A stretch of 64,000 nt of DNA from Schistocerca nitens (taxonomy: Eukaryota; Arthropoda; Insecta; Orthoptera; Acrididae), in the NCBI RefSeq assembly GCF_023898315.1, contig NC_064614.1, forward strand, positions 378,571,348-378,635,347. The letters run 5' to 3'. This document shows positions 23,221 through 33,549 of this stretch, piece by piece. Both the position numbers and the translations under genes were made by a program. The notes beneath the pieces are model-generated. The model ran no database searches. It worked only from the letters and a program-made list of their open reading frames with translations, and had not been told where the DNA came from. Every line of letters starts with the position of its first letter. Positions within the stretch are counted from its first letter, which is position 1.

Positions 23221-23770
23221 AAGTACTACATACTAAACAGGCAAGAATGCATAAATGATTCATTCTAGTGGTTAGTAAGGAAAATGGTAACTAAATCCCC
23301 TTGTCACATCAAAATACCGTAATACTTTTGCAGTGTTCTGTACAGACTGTAGTTAGTGGAAGGGGTGTAGCAGCAAGTCCCCAGTTCTGGAGTCATCAGC
23401 GGGGGTCCTTGATGTGGCAAGCTATTCAGAATAAAACTGTGTTTATATCAAGGAACGTTATACGATAGGGACAATACGAATGAGGTAGTGCTGTTTTTGA
23501 CACGCCTGTCTCACATTATTGGAGGGTGCAGCTTGCTATGTCCAGCCATCCTGATTTACGTTTTCCGTCGTTTTCCTGAGTCACTTAAGGCAAATACCGG
23601 ACGGATCACGTGTCTTATCCTCTTAAAGCATACGTATATATTTTGTGTATATGCATATTTTCTGAGCTACAAGTCACATTCCTTTAGAGGTTTCCAATCC
23701 ACTCAAAATTTACAGTTGCAACAGTGCATATCGATCACATGAAATGATTTCATTTACTGATGAACAGCAC
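23221..23770. other. Unassigned spacer
   Basis: AT-rich DNA with an 84-codon plus-strand frame (23488-23742) that shows no domain. Nothing else recognised. Confidence 0.45.
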
Positions 23771-24112
23771 AAGTGGTTCTGAGGTACTAGGTATAGAACC
23801 ATACTCAGACACCCATATTAGTACTTGCTGTATCCCCCACGAGTGTCAATGCAGTCGCTGACTCTGACATTGATTCGGTCATACACCTGGCGAATACTGT
23901 CGTGGGACACATTTTTGCACTCCTGCTCGGCCTGCTGACGTAGTTGTGTAAGAGTTTGTAACGCCGGAAATGCATATCCTCCTATTTCCATCTATTGTAC
24001 TATAATTTTTTTTCCTTGCTTTGTCACCTCAAGATATGACATTTTTGTCTCTTTATACATTGTAATTGTTTCACTATTTGTATATATATATTTATGCAAT
24101 TATGTCGATGTA

Positions 24113-25534
24113 CACTCCTGGAAATGGAAAAAAGAACACATTGACACCGGTGTGTCAGACCCACCATACTTGCTCCGGACACTGCGAGAGGGCTGTACAA
24201 GCAATGATCACACGCACGGCACAGCGGACACACCAGGAACCGCGGTGTTGGCCGTCGAATGGCGCTAGCTGCGCAGCATTTGTGCACCGCCGCCGTCAGT
24301 GTCAGCCAGTTTGCCGTGGCATACGGAGCTCCATCGCAGTCTTTAACACTGGTAGCATGCCGCGACAGCGTGGACGTGAACCGTATGTGCAGTTGACGGA
24401 CTTTGAGCGAGGGCGTATAGTGGGCATGCGGGAGGCCGGGTGGACGTACCGCCGAATTGCTCAACACGTGGGGCGTGAGGTCTCCACAGTACATCGATGT
24501 TGTCGCCAGTGGTCGGCGGAAGGTGCACGTGCCCGTCGACCTGGGACCGGACCGCAGCGACGCACGGATGCACGCCAAGACCGTAGGATCCTACGCAGTG
24601 CCGTAGGGGACCGCACCGCCACTTCCCAGCAAATTAGGGACACTGTTGCTCCTGGGGTATCGGCGAGGACCATTCGCAACCGTCTCCATGAAGCTGGGCT
24701 ACGGTCCCGCACACCGTTAGGCCGTCTTCCGCTCACGCCCCAACATCGTGCAGCCCGCCTCCAGTGGTGTCGCGACAGGCGTGAATGGAGGGACGAATGG
24801 AGACGTGTCGTCTTCAGCGATGAGAGTCGCTTCTGCCTTGGTGCCAATGATGGTCGTATGCGTGTTTGGCGCCGTGCAGGTGAGCGCCACAATCAGGACT
24901 GCATACGACCGAGGCACACAGGGCCAACACCCGGCATCATGGTGTGGGGAGCGATCTCCTACACTGGCCGTACACCACTGGTGATCGTCGAGGGGACACT
25001 GAATAGTGCACGGTACATCCAAACCGTCATCGAACCCATCGTTCTACCATTCCTAGACCGGCAAGGGAACTTGCTGTTCCAACAGGACAATGCACGTCCG
25101 CATGTATCCCGTGCCACCCAACGTGCTCTAGAAGGTGTAAGTCAACTACCCTGGCCAGCAAGATCTCCGGATCTGTCCCCCATTGAGCATGTTTGGGACT
25201 GGATGAAGCGTCGTCTCACGCGGTCTGCATGTCCAGCACGAACGCCGGTCCAACTGAGGCGCCAGGTGGAAATGGCATGGCAAGCCGTTCCACAGGACTA
25301 CATCCAGCATCTCTACGATCGTCTCCATGGGAGAATAGCAGCCTGCATTGCTGCGAAAGGTGGATATACACTGTACTAGTGCCGACATTGTGCATGCTCT
25401 GTTGCCTGTGTCTATGTGCCTGTGGTTCTGTCAGTGTGATCATGTGATGTATCTGACCCCAGGAATGTGTCAATAAAGTTTCCCCTTCCTGGGACAATGA
25501 ATTCACGGTGTTCTTATTTCAATTTCCAGGAGTG
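24113..25534 (+). mobile_element. Intact Tc1-like transposon, copy 1
   Basis: A 1,422-bp element with inverted ends CACTCCTGGAAATKGAAA (24113 and 25534), flanked by TA at 24111-24112 and 25535-25536. It holds one intact transposase gene and a polyadenylation signal AATAAA at 25472-25477. Copy 2 at 40270-41691 has the same length and differs at only three bases that I could find, so both moved very recently. This copy landed inside the LTR-like insertion. Confidence 0.97.
24357..25379 (+). CDS. Tc1-like transposase, intact, DD32E
   Basis: Predicted 340-aa cut-and-paste transposase. I start at ATG 24357 (MPRQRGREPY) because the paired HTH region begins right after it. The frame stays open upstream for 97 codons, but that part overlaps the inverted repeat and looks like leader. 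Domains: HTH 1 about 12-50 (DFERGRIVGMREAGWTYRRI), HTH 2 about 85-112, basic linker, then the DDE core with FSDESRF (D155), GIMVWGAI (193-200), QQDNARPH (D244) and SPDLSPIEHVW (E277). D244 to E277 encloses 32 residues, two fewer than Tc1's 34. The C-terminus is AAKGGYTLY. No lesion is visible, so it may be active. Relative to copy 2 it has L239, C292 and P297. Confidence 0.95.
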   Translation: MPRQRGREPYVQLTDFERGRIVGMREAGWTYRRIAQHVGREVSTVHRCCRQWSAEGARARRPGTGPQRRTDARQDRRILRSAVGDRTATSQQIRDTVAPGVSARTIRNRLHEAGLRSRTPLGRLPLTPQHRAARLQWCRDRREWRDEWRRVVFSDESRFCLGANDGRMRVWRRAGERHNQDCIRPRHTGPTPGIMVWGAISYTGRTPLVIVEGTLNSARYIQTVIEPIVLPFLDRQGNLLFQQDNARPHVSRATQRALEGVSQLPWPARSPDLSPIEHVWDWMKRRLTRSACPARTPVQLRRQVEMAWQAVPQDYIQHLYDRLHGRIAACIAAKGGYTLY

Positions 25535-27412
25535 TATAATTGGTTTGTTTCGTAAATATTATTTGTATTTTTACGCTGGGTCTTGCCTAGGGAAAACTGC
25601 TATCGAACGATTACATCGACAGGTCGTGTGAAGAATCAAAGTGTGTAGGATCTTTGGTAGTGTTAACTCTGCCGCGTGGAGCGCGAGCATGAGGGAGTCT
25701 GGCTGGAGTAGCGAGTGGAGCAGGTGTGTTGTGTGAAGCTCCCGCGAGTTGCCGTGCTTTCGGGGTTTGGCAGCATGTAATTGCGCTCGACTTGCGATGA
25801 TAGTTTCTGACGTGGTGTCGCGGACGGGAAGCATTAGCTGGCGCACATCAAGAGCCCGTTTCATCTAGTGACCGTGTCGAGAAGAAGGCGCCCCAACATC
25901 CAGCTTCTGCAACAGCGACGGCCGACAATGAGTGACTGTCGCCACCTCCTCGATCGACGACTTCAAACCTTCAATCAACCAACAAGGAAGACTGGAAGCA
26001 CGTAAAGTTTTAGAACTGTATGGCAGACCTCAGCTTTTAAAATTGTTCCATTTGCCTCGCAAAATTACAGCAACTTAGCATGAACCTTTGTTGCTCATTG
26101 TCCCAGTTGCATTACCAAGCAGGGTCCCTTCCTTTTCCGGAATGAACCCGAGTGCCATTGAAATTCAAACGCCAGCATCATTTTATTTCACTGCTTTAAT
26201 TTCAAAGTTCAGTTAAGGTATTCATAGCTGGCTACAATAGTTAGATTACACTAGCAGAAAGTAAGAGTGCGAGTTTTGCTACCGTATTTTAGCTTACCTG
26301 TGACTGCAGCTCAGCTTGGTACGTACTAAATTTCACTATTGTTAATTGGTCAGAATCATTTAATTCAAGTTCAAAGTTAAATCTCTTATTTCTAAATTGC
26401 GTAGATTCAAGTAGCTTTTGAAATGATTGTTGAGGTAGTCCAAGACTAACCGTATTTTACTGAATTTCGATGTGCTTCAGAAAGAAAGCTCACTATTAAC
26501 TTCAGTCACTAAATTACCTTTCGATTTTCCGGTTTTATTAATTCTTTTGCTAAATTAAGTCAGAGTGTAGCGAAATTTATTACTTCTGATAAACTTTCAG
26601 TTTTCACACTACACGTGTCAACCTTCAGTTGCCACGCTTCTAGTGCTAATTATATGTGTGGTAACCTTTATTTTTCAGTTATTATAGTAATTGTCCATAG
26701 GACTCGCGACCGTAATTTTCCCCAAATCTCAAATATCTAATTACCGCTAGTTAATTGTTAACGTAACGGCCGCACATTTACTTTCTTTATCAACTTTACC
26801 CCTTTTCAAAATTAATTTCCACCAGTTTCATTTGCATTTTTCCTTTCATTTAGATGTAACCCTTTCCTCCCTCTTTACCGACAGATTAGCTTTGGTGACG
26901 ATTGCTTTTCCCAAATTTCCATTAGGTACACGCGGTTTAATTTTTCACTGTCATTAAGGTCGATAAGTGAGGGGGAGGTTACAAGTTGTTGCTTTGAAGG
27001 GTCACACGAGTCACTTCTCGTCCTATCATATCCCACACGCGCTCAATCTGAGACAAGTCCGCGGATCGTGCTGACCAGGCAAACTGCTGCACATATTGCA
27101 CAGCAAGTTGAGTTTCACGGGTAGTGTGTGGACGTGTATTATCCTGTTGGAGCTACACATCACTTTCCTATTGCACTAGCAGCAAACGAACGGATATATC
27201 AATGTTAGTACCGAGCGCTAGTTAGCCTCCCCTCCAGAAACAGCAAAGGTGAACGGGAGTTGTACCCTGTTGCACTCCAGACCATAATGCCTGGGGTAGA
27301 GCCAGTGTGTCTTGGACGAATGCACTCTACGAGACAGAGCTCACCACGTCTACGTTCTACGTGCAGGCGACCGTCACAGTCGTGCAGGCAGAATAAGCTT
27401 TCATCCATGACT

Positions 27413-29829
27413 GAGTCTTAAATATGTTTTTATTTAATTTATTTAATCATTTATTCATCCAGGGATAATCTTAAAATGATACAAGATTTTTCATCACAAT
27501 ACAATGAGATGGTTGGTGTCGTTACCGATTTTTTATGTTTTACTCACACGAATTTTATTTTCTCTATGTGTTGTGAATTAAAATAAAGATTTTATTATGA
27601 TGTTACAGAAGTTCGCAGAAGTTTCCAGAATTGATGAATGATACAAGAAGGCTGGCGTTCGCTACGTGGACGCTAACCAAGACCCGCCACATCGAATCTG
27701 GCCACCTAAAACCAAAGGGCGGCTATTGCATTCAACTAATCATTATTAAAACGTGAAAATAGAGCTGTTCCTTTCATTTTTATATTTTCTATTGCGTTAA
27801 AGAATGGCATCTTAGGACAAATGAATTTTTGTTTTGCTCTCGACTAAGAATGTTGGTTAGTGAAGTAATGTATGGTCATCTAAATGATTACAGGGGAGCG
27901 TGAATTGCGTGCATATTCCTGCATTTATTAGCCCATTCCAATTCCGGTGAGTGAGAAGAGACACGATTATTACTTATCATAGCAATGCTTAACCCGAGTA
28001 GAGGAATACTATGTTGAACAAATAAGTGATCATTTGTCGATCGTAACGTAAACTATATCTGAAACAGATTTGAAGAAATGTTCAAGGGGCAGTTTAGTTG
28101 ATCGGCAACTGTATTGATCGTTATTCGGACTTAGTAGATATCCTTAAACAGCACCACGTCCTGTGAGCATGAGAATAGGTTTTCTTTGCAATGCAGAGGA
28201 GGTTATTTTAAGCGCTGAAAGAGTCACCTGTTATTTGGTTGTTAAGTGGATGCTGCAGTTAATACTTTCCAGATAGTCCGAGATGTTGTATGAAGTTAGT
28301 AGTACTGAATCCATCAGAGAATCAGTTACCCTATTTATGAGCTGATATGTTGAAACTGAAGAAAGCAAGGAACAGTAATATTTTCTAATTATTCAATGAA
28401 GGTTTTCACGTCCGAATGTCTTACCTACTGGTGAGTCGAATGGGTTGTATGATGTAGTGACTTTATTGTCTACTGTGTATTTGTGGGTGTGGGTGTTTAC
28501 TTATGCTGTTAATAATACATCGTAAGATCACATAAGGCTACACACAATATATTCGCTACAACTTTTTATCATGGGCGAGTATCGTTATTTTTGATATTTC
28601 TACATCTTTCTATATTCAAGTGCCTGATAAACAAATCACTTTGGAATGACGGTATATACGTAAAATAAATTAGGAACAGGTCGGTCTGAAGCACCCTTAA
28701 TCTTTTACATTTAGATATATCTCAGATTTATTATTAAATATCTTTTCATTCGAATAATAATTTATACTTTCGAGGGTTCGCGTGGAGAAACACCTTTGCC
28801 ATGGTCCACTTATTTTTAGTTCAAAACTAATAACTTTCTTAACTGTGAAAATCTCGTCACTTGACGAAAAGATAGTCGTGAAGAGTTAACCACAAGTGTG
28901 TTTCATATCGATACGACTCTTTGCAAAATGAACTGAATTTACTTTAGTATGTTTATTCAAGAATTAATTATAAGCCCTCTCCATTTTAGTTTACGTCCCT
29001 TAGTATTGGATTAATCTCAGCAAGAATGTGCCATCTTGCAAACGGCGGCCAACAATACAAATTACAACTGGCGCCGTACCGCACTGAAAAAAAGTACAAT
29101 TAAATTTTGACACATATATGGATGCTATCTCTACTGAAATAGTGGTTTGTTTATCAATAACAGTATGTATTTATCAGAAGAGCGTTACAAGGTACATACG
29201 TCTCCATCCACGTCTTTCTCATATGATGATTCGAACAAAAGTAAAATAATTCTGAAATACTTTTTCTATTGATTCATTGTTCTAATCCAACAGATTATCC
29301 TGCAATATCAACATTGCTTTTCACATACATCACAGTAAGGTAATTAATTTTTCTTCGTATTCCATTTCACACAAAGTAACAGTTTGTTTAAACATGTCAT
29401 TTGAATCATAAATAATTATTTGTCGTTCCCACAGGACCAGTACAATGGCAAAGCTTCATGGACGCAGTACTACTAACTTCGTACAACACAGCGAATAGAA
29501 AAGTTTCATGGACCACTGTCATACAAACCGGAAGACTCAACGGCAATTAAGCAATATTTTTTACATAAAGAACGGGCTGCTTCAAGTATCCACTTCTCTT
29601 GTAACAAATTGTCTGGGATACTTACGTGTTGTGAGACACCAACGTCTGACGTTGCTTCATTGTGTACTAAATAAGATAAAATTGACGGTGATAATTGGTA
29701 GTTTTAGTTTAGCAAGGCCAAGAGTAGGTTTATTCATGAGTGCTGTGGTATTTGACAACGGAGGGAGTATACAAGGAAATAAAAAGAAAAAGCATATATA
29801 AAAAGATAAACTGAGGACCTATTTTTATT
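27413..29829. other. Unassigned AT-rich sequence
   Basis: 2.4 kb without recognised features. The plus-strand frame at 29508-29801 (97 codons) has no domain. Upstream remnants of the adjacent Tc1-like element were looked for and not seen. Confidence 0.45.
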
Positions 29830-30545
29830 TCCCGTTGCAGTTTAGATGGAATACCGTGATGCCAAGGAATTACGGAACACAGCGATCCTGAAGTCACGCA
29901 ACTGGCGCCGTAGACGAACTGCGAACGACCCCACACGCGACGTCAGTGTGTGGCAAGATTTAGGTAGCGACCCGCCGGAGCAGCAGTGCGTCAATCGCAT
30001 GTGTATGCCATCGCCGCCAGACAGCAAAACAAGTTGACACGAGAATGATGCAGTCCTGAGATAGGAAACAGACAGCGATTGCGTCAGCGGAGAGTACGAC
30101 AACAGAGTTCAGTGACCTCGTGTGTCGTGACAGACCACCACCTCCAGCTAGCCATTGTCCACGCTCCTCCGGGTCCGAGGTTCGACGCCATCAGGATGCC
30201 TATGGCGTCCAGCGAAGCCATCGCCTAGCCTCTGCCGGTATTGCCAAGAGCAGTCACTCCAGTGCAAGAACGCTGCGCTAGCCTCAGCTGGTCGCTGCCG
30301 GTGCAATTCAGCACCTTGTCACTATGCTGCCTCCCATTATCATGTGTGACATTCTGGGACGACTGCCGCCGCGACACCGAGACGAAGGCCCCGTGGATCA
30401 ACGTAAGACTGTGCCCAATGGGCAAGAGTGTCTACCGGCCCTAGCTTCGGGAACAATAAAGAGTTTTCTTGAGCTACGGGCTTGCTGTAGCCATCTGCAC
30501 CTCTTGTAGTCCCCACCAAACCACCGAACGCACAACGCCTAGCTG
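29830..30545. other. GC-rich block with polyadenylation signal, possibly a retrotransposon LTR or UTR
   Basis: Compositionally distinct from its surroundings: CpG-rich, with many short overlapping frames and no domain. It contains AATAAA at 30455-30460 followed by a GT-rich stretch, and an ACTGGCGCCGTAG segment near 29900. The composition resembles LTR or 5' UTR of an LTR retrotransposon, but I could not define TG...CA ends or a target duplication. Confidence 0.35.
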
Positions 30546-30644
30546 TGAGAGCAGCTATGCCATCCCTACAAATGTAACAATGGCTCCTCAGTCCTCCAGA
30601 GTAGTCGTATGAAACTTAATTACTACACTTCTCTGAAATGGCTA

Positions 30645-33268
30645 TGACGATGTCATAGCAGTTAACAGAGGAGAATACAAGTTCAATGTACTGGTCTTAG
30701 ATTATCTCTGCAGTAAAGTAGTAAGTTAAGGAGTGGGACCTGGATAAATTGAAAGAATCACAGGTTGTTACGAGTTTTAAAAAGAGAAATGGGTTACGTT
30801 GGACTGAACAGGGGAAAGTAATACAACAGAAGATGAGTGAGTAACTTTTGAGGTATGGAATGGTGAAGGTATCAGAGAATCACAAAGGTAAAAAGACAAA
30901 GCCTAGTAGCAATCCTTCACAACATAGGGGATATTAAACTTAACAGACAAGGGAAGAAATAAAAATTCAGCAAACTAAGCAGGCGAAAGAGAATAAAGAC
31001 GTCTAAAATATGAGACTGACAGAAAATTCAGAATAGCTAACCAGGAATTGCTAGAGGACAAATGCATGGCTGTAGAATCAGGCATGACTCTGCGAATGAT
31101 AGATGCCGGCTACAGGAAAATTAAGCAGATTTGTGCAGAAAGGAGAACGAACTGTATGAATATAAGTAGATCAGATGGAAAATCAGTATTAAGCAAAGAA
31201 GAGAAAGCTGAAATGTGGAAGGAATACAGGACGGTGAGAAACAATACAAAAAGCTTGTAACGGTTCTGAAGGGTTGGTTGTGCTGAGAAATGATAGTTAC
31301 AAAAATCAGTACGTTGCTCCATTTCCGAGTTGATTAACACTTAAGTTAGCCAATCACATCGTTCCACACACAAATTCCAGCGGCCCACCACATACTATAA
31401 GTGTCATTTGTTCTCATAGCACAGATGATAGCGTACTATACTGCTCAGACTTTGGCTCGGCTACGATATTTACTGCAAACTCATGTCCAATTTTTGTATC
31501 GCTCTCTTGTTCGGTTTTAGGAAAACAAAAGAAGATAACCTTTGGCGAAACCGTCTGTGGCGGGCCGCTTGAGTTTGCGCTCCCAACGGCCTGACTGGCT
31601 AACTTCAATGCTAATTAACTTGGAAACGGCGCGACGAGTCGAATTTTTCCTTAACAAGTATTTATCAGCACAAGCTACCTTGCAACACCCTTCGAAGCTT
31701 TTGGGACTGTTTCTGATCACTCCGTGTATAGAAGGCGTGTATAAGAGAAACAAACTTGAGGGCAGTATTATATAAAGAGAAGAGGAAGTAGGCGAAGATT
31801 AGAAGGGAGATAAAATGTTACTACGAAGAGAAATTGACAGGGTACTGAAGGGCTTAAGCAGAAACAATGGTCTTGGAGTAGGTGACATTCCCACAGAGCT
31901 ATTAGGACCCATGGTAGAATCAGCATTGAATGAACTGCTCCAACTGGTGTGCGGGATATATGAGACGAGAAAATATCAGACTTCAAGAAAAATTTACTAA
32001 ATCCAATTCCAAAGAAAGCAGATGCTGAGACGTGTGAATAGCACCGAGACGTCACTTTAGTAAATCATTACTGAAAAATATTGACACAAATCATTTAAAA
32101 AAGAATGAAAAACTTTTACAAAACGAATTTGGGAAAAATCACTTCAGTTCCAGATAAATGAAGTATCATGGGAGGTAATGTTGACCCCACATCTTATCTT
32201 AGAAGACAAGTCGAATAAAGTCAAACCTGCATTTGCAGCATTCCTAGATAGATAGAGAAATTTGACAATGTTGATTGGAATACGCTGTTTGAAATTTTGA
32301 AGGTAGTAGGTATTAAATGCAGGGAACGAAGATCATTTATAACTTGCATGGAAACCATACTGCAGTTATAAGCGTTTAAGAACATGAAAAGAAAGCAGTA
32401 ATTCCGTAAGGAGACAGCGTTGTAACCTATTCTTTGTGTTATTCAAGCTCTACATTGAACAGGCAATAAAGGAAACCAAGGAGGAATTTGGAAAGGCAAT
32501 TAAAGTTCAGGGAGAAGAAATAAAAATTTTGAGGTTTGCCGATGACATAGTAATTTTGCCAGAAGCAGCAAAATACTGGGACAAACTGTGCAACAAAATG
32601 AATAATGTCGTTAAAAAGAGACTATAAGATGGATATCAACAAAAGCAAAACATATGTTACGGAAAGTAGTCGAATTAAATCAGCCAGTGCTGAGGGGATT
32701 AAATCAGGGAATGAGAGAGTAAAAGTAGTAAATGAGTTTTTCTATTTGCGCAGCAAAGTAACTGAAGTTCACCGAAAGGATATGGAACGCAGACTGGCTA
32801 TAGTAAAAAAGACTTTTCTGAACGCGAGGATATTGCTAACTTATAAATTCAAGTGTTATGGTGTTGTTTTTTCTCTGAAGCTGTTTGCCTAGAGAGTAGC
32901 CTTGTATGGAAGTGAAACATGAACGATAATCATTTCATACAAGATGAAAACAGAAACTTTTGAAATGTTGTGCTATAGAAGAATGCTGACGTTTAAACTG
33001 GCATATCTAATAATTAATGAGGAATCAAATAGGGAAAAGGAGAAATTTGTGGAAAAACTTGATTAAAAGGAGTGATCTATTGATTAGAAACGTCTTGAGG
33101 AATCAAAGAGTGGTCAGTTTGATAATGGAAGAAATTGTGGGGAATAAAAATTGTAGATGTAGACCTAGGTTTGAGTACAGAAGGAAGGTTCAAATGGACA
33201 TCGGTTGTAGTAGTTATGCAGAGAGTAAAAGGCTTACACCGAATAGGGTAGCATGGATAGTAGGTTGA
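30645..33268 (+). pseudogene. RTE-like LINE remnant interrupted by a MITE
   Basis: Degenerate non-LTR retrotransposon ORF2 lacking the endonuclease N-terminus. Legible blocks in order: a linker region (30650-31225) with KMRL-type charged helices; after the MITE, the RT fingers LLRREIDRVLKGLSRNNG near 31815; a PIPKKA-like segment near 32010; LFKLYIEQAIKETKEEFG near 32440; the active site ILRFADDIVILPE near 32530, with both Asp intact; SKTYVTESSRIKSASAEGIK near 32645; and the C-terminal GCSSYAESKRL...NRVAW near 33200-33250. The C-terminal block matches the truncated copy at 9296-9481. Many stops and frameshifts are present. It lies on the plus strand and is followed by a SINE that inserted 35-50 bp beyond its end. 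Confidence 0.88.
31227..31726. mobile_element. 500-bp MITE with about 170-bp inverted arms, TA target
   Basis: The arms (31227 to about 31395, and about 31552-31726) are inverted repeats with moderate divergence. Shared landmarks are AGTTAGCCARTCA, CTCAGCACAA/ATCAGCACAA and AAGCTTTT/AAAAGCTT. TA flanks it at 31225-31226 and 31727-31728. It interrupts the LINE ORF: the LINE sequence before it (TGGAAGGAATA) continues after it (TAGAAGGCGTGTATAAG). There is no coding capacity. The TA target and long arms suggest mobilisation by a Tc1/mariner transposase. Confidence 0.88.
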
Positions 33269-33315
33269 TGGGAATGTGAGCGAAATTTTGTGATCAAATA
33301 GATATGCAAATTAAT

Positions 33316-33537
33316 GGTTCAAAAAATGGTTCAAATGGCTCTGAGCACTATGGGACTAAACATCTATGGTCATCAGTCCCCTAGAACTTAGAACTACTTA
33401 AACCTAACTAACCTAAGGACAGCACACAACACCCAGCCATCACGAGGCAGAGAAAATCCCTGACCCCGCCGGGAATCGAACCCGGGAACCCGAGCGTGGG
33501 AAGCGAGAACGCTACCGCACGACCACGAGATGCGGGC
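33316..33537 (-). repeat. tRNA-derived SINE, head type C
   Basis: The body is the common one (GGCTCTGAGCACTATGGGAC ... CTAACCTAAGGAC), but the head differs. On the minus strand it reads GCCCGCATCTCGTGGTCGTG, then GGGTTCGATTCCCGGCGGGG and a linker CTGGGTGTTGTGTG. A perfect 12-bp duplication TGCAAATTAATG flanks it (33304-33315, 33538-33549). This shows that one SINE body is joined to different tRNA heads in this genome. Confidence 0.95.
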
Positions 33538-33549
33538 TGCAAATTAATG

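Larger units (their letters stand above)
23957..26983. mobile_element. Solo-LTR-like insertion, itself carrying a Tc1-like element
   Basis: Begins TGTAACGCCGG and ends GGGGGAGGTTACA, the TG...CA ends with a 6-bp inverted TGTAAC/GTTACA expected of retrotransposon LTRs. A 4-bp duplication AGTT (23953-23956, 26984-26987) flanks it. Without the nested 1,422-bp transposon and its TA duplication it is about 1.6 kb, with no pol-like coding sequence, a GC-rich stretch around 25650-25970 and AT-rich remainder. I infer a solo LTR left after LTR-LTR recombination. The retrovirus-like family and its orientation cannot be fixed from this copy. Confidence 0.7.
23771..27412 (-). mobile_element. Tc1-like transposase remnant split by an LTR-type insertion
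   Basis: Right part (about 27412 down to 26988, minus): MDESLFCLHDCDGRL with the first catalytic Asp, RPRHTGSTPGIMVW, QQDNTRPHTTRETQ with the second Asp, and SADLSQIERVWD with the catalytic Glu. The frame stops at 26983 and resumes at 23956 as TLTQLRQQAEQECKN, continuing to DTRGGYSKY and a stop near 23806. The two halves join precisely when the insertion 23957-26983 and one AGTT are removed. The N-terminal HTH half is missing upstream of about 27412. It resembles the intact elements at 24113 and 40270 but is a distinct, older family member. One frame shift lies between the first and second catalytic blocks. Confidence 0.88.

Noticed and set aside
24066-24356. In-frame 97-codon N-terminal extension of the Tc1-like transposase (also before 40514)
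   Set aside because: It crosses the inverted repeat and lacks domain content. In copy 2 the extension has a different start outside the element, so the ATG before MPRQRGREPY is the sensible start.
24461-24892. 143-codon minus-strand frame opposite the transposase (also 40618-41049)
   Set aside because: Shadow frame of a GC-rich coding region. Arg/Ser-rich composition follows from the opposite strand.
23957-26983. Full-length LTR retrotransposon rather than solo LTR
   Set aside because: No gag or pol blocks and no internal pair of LTRs; the only coding sequence is the nested Tc1-like element.
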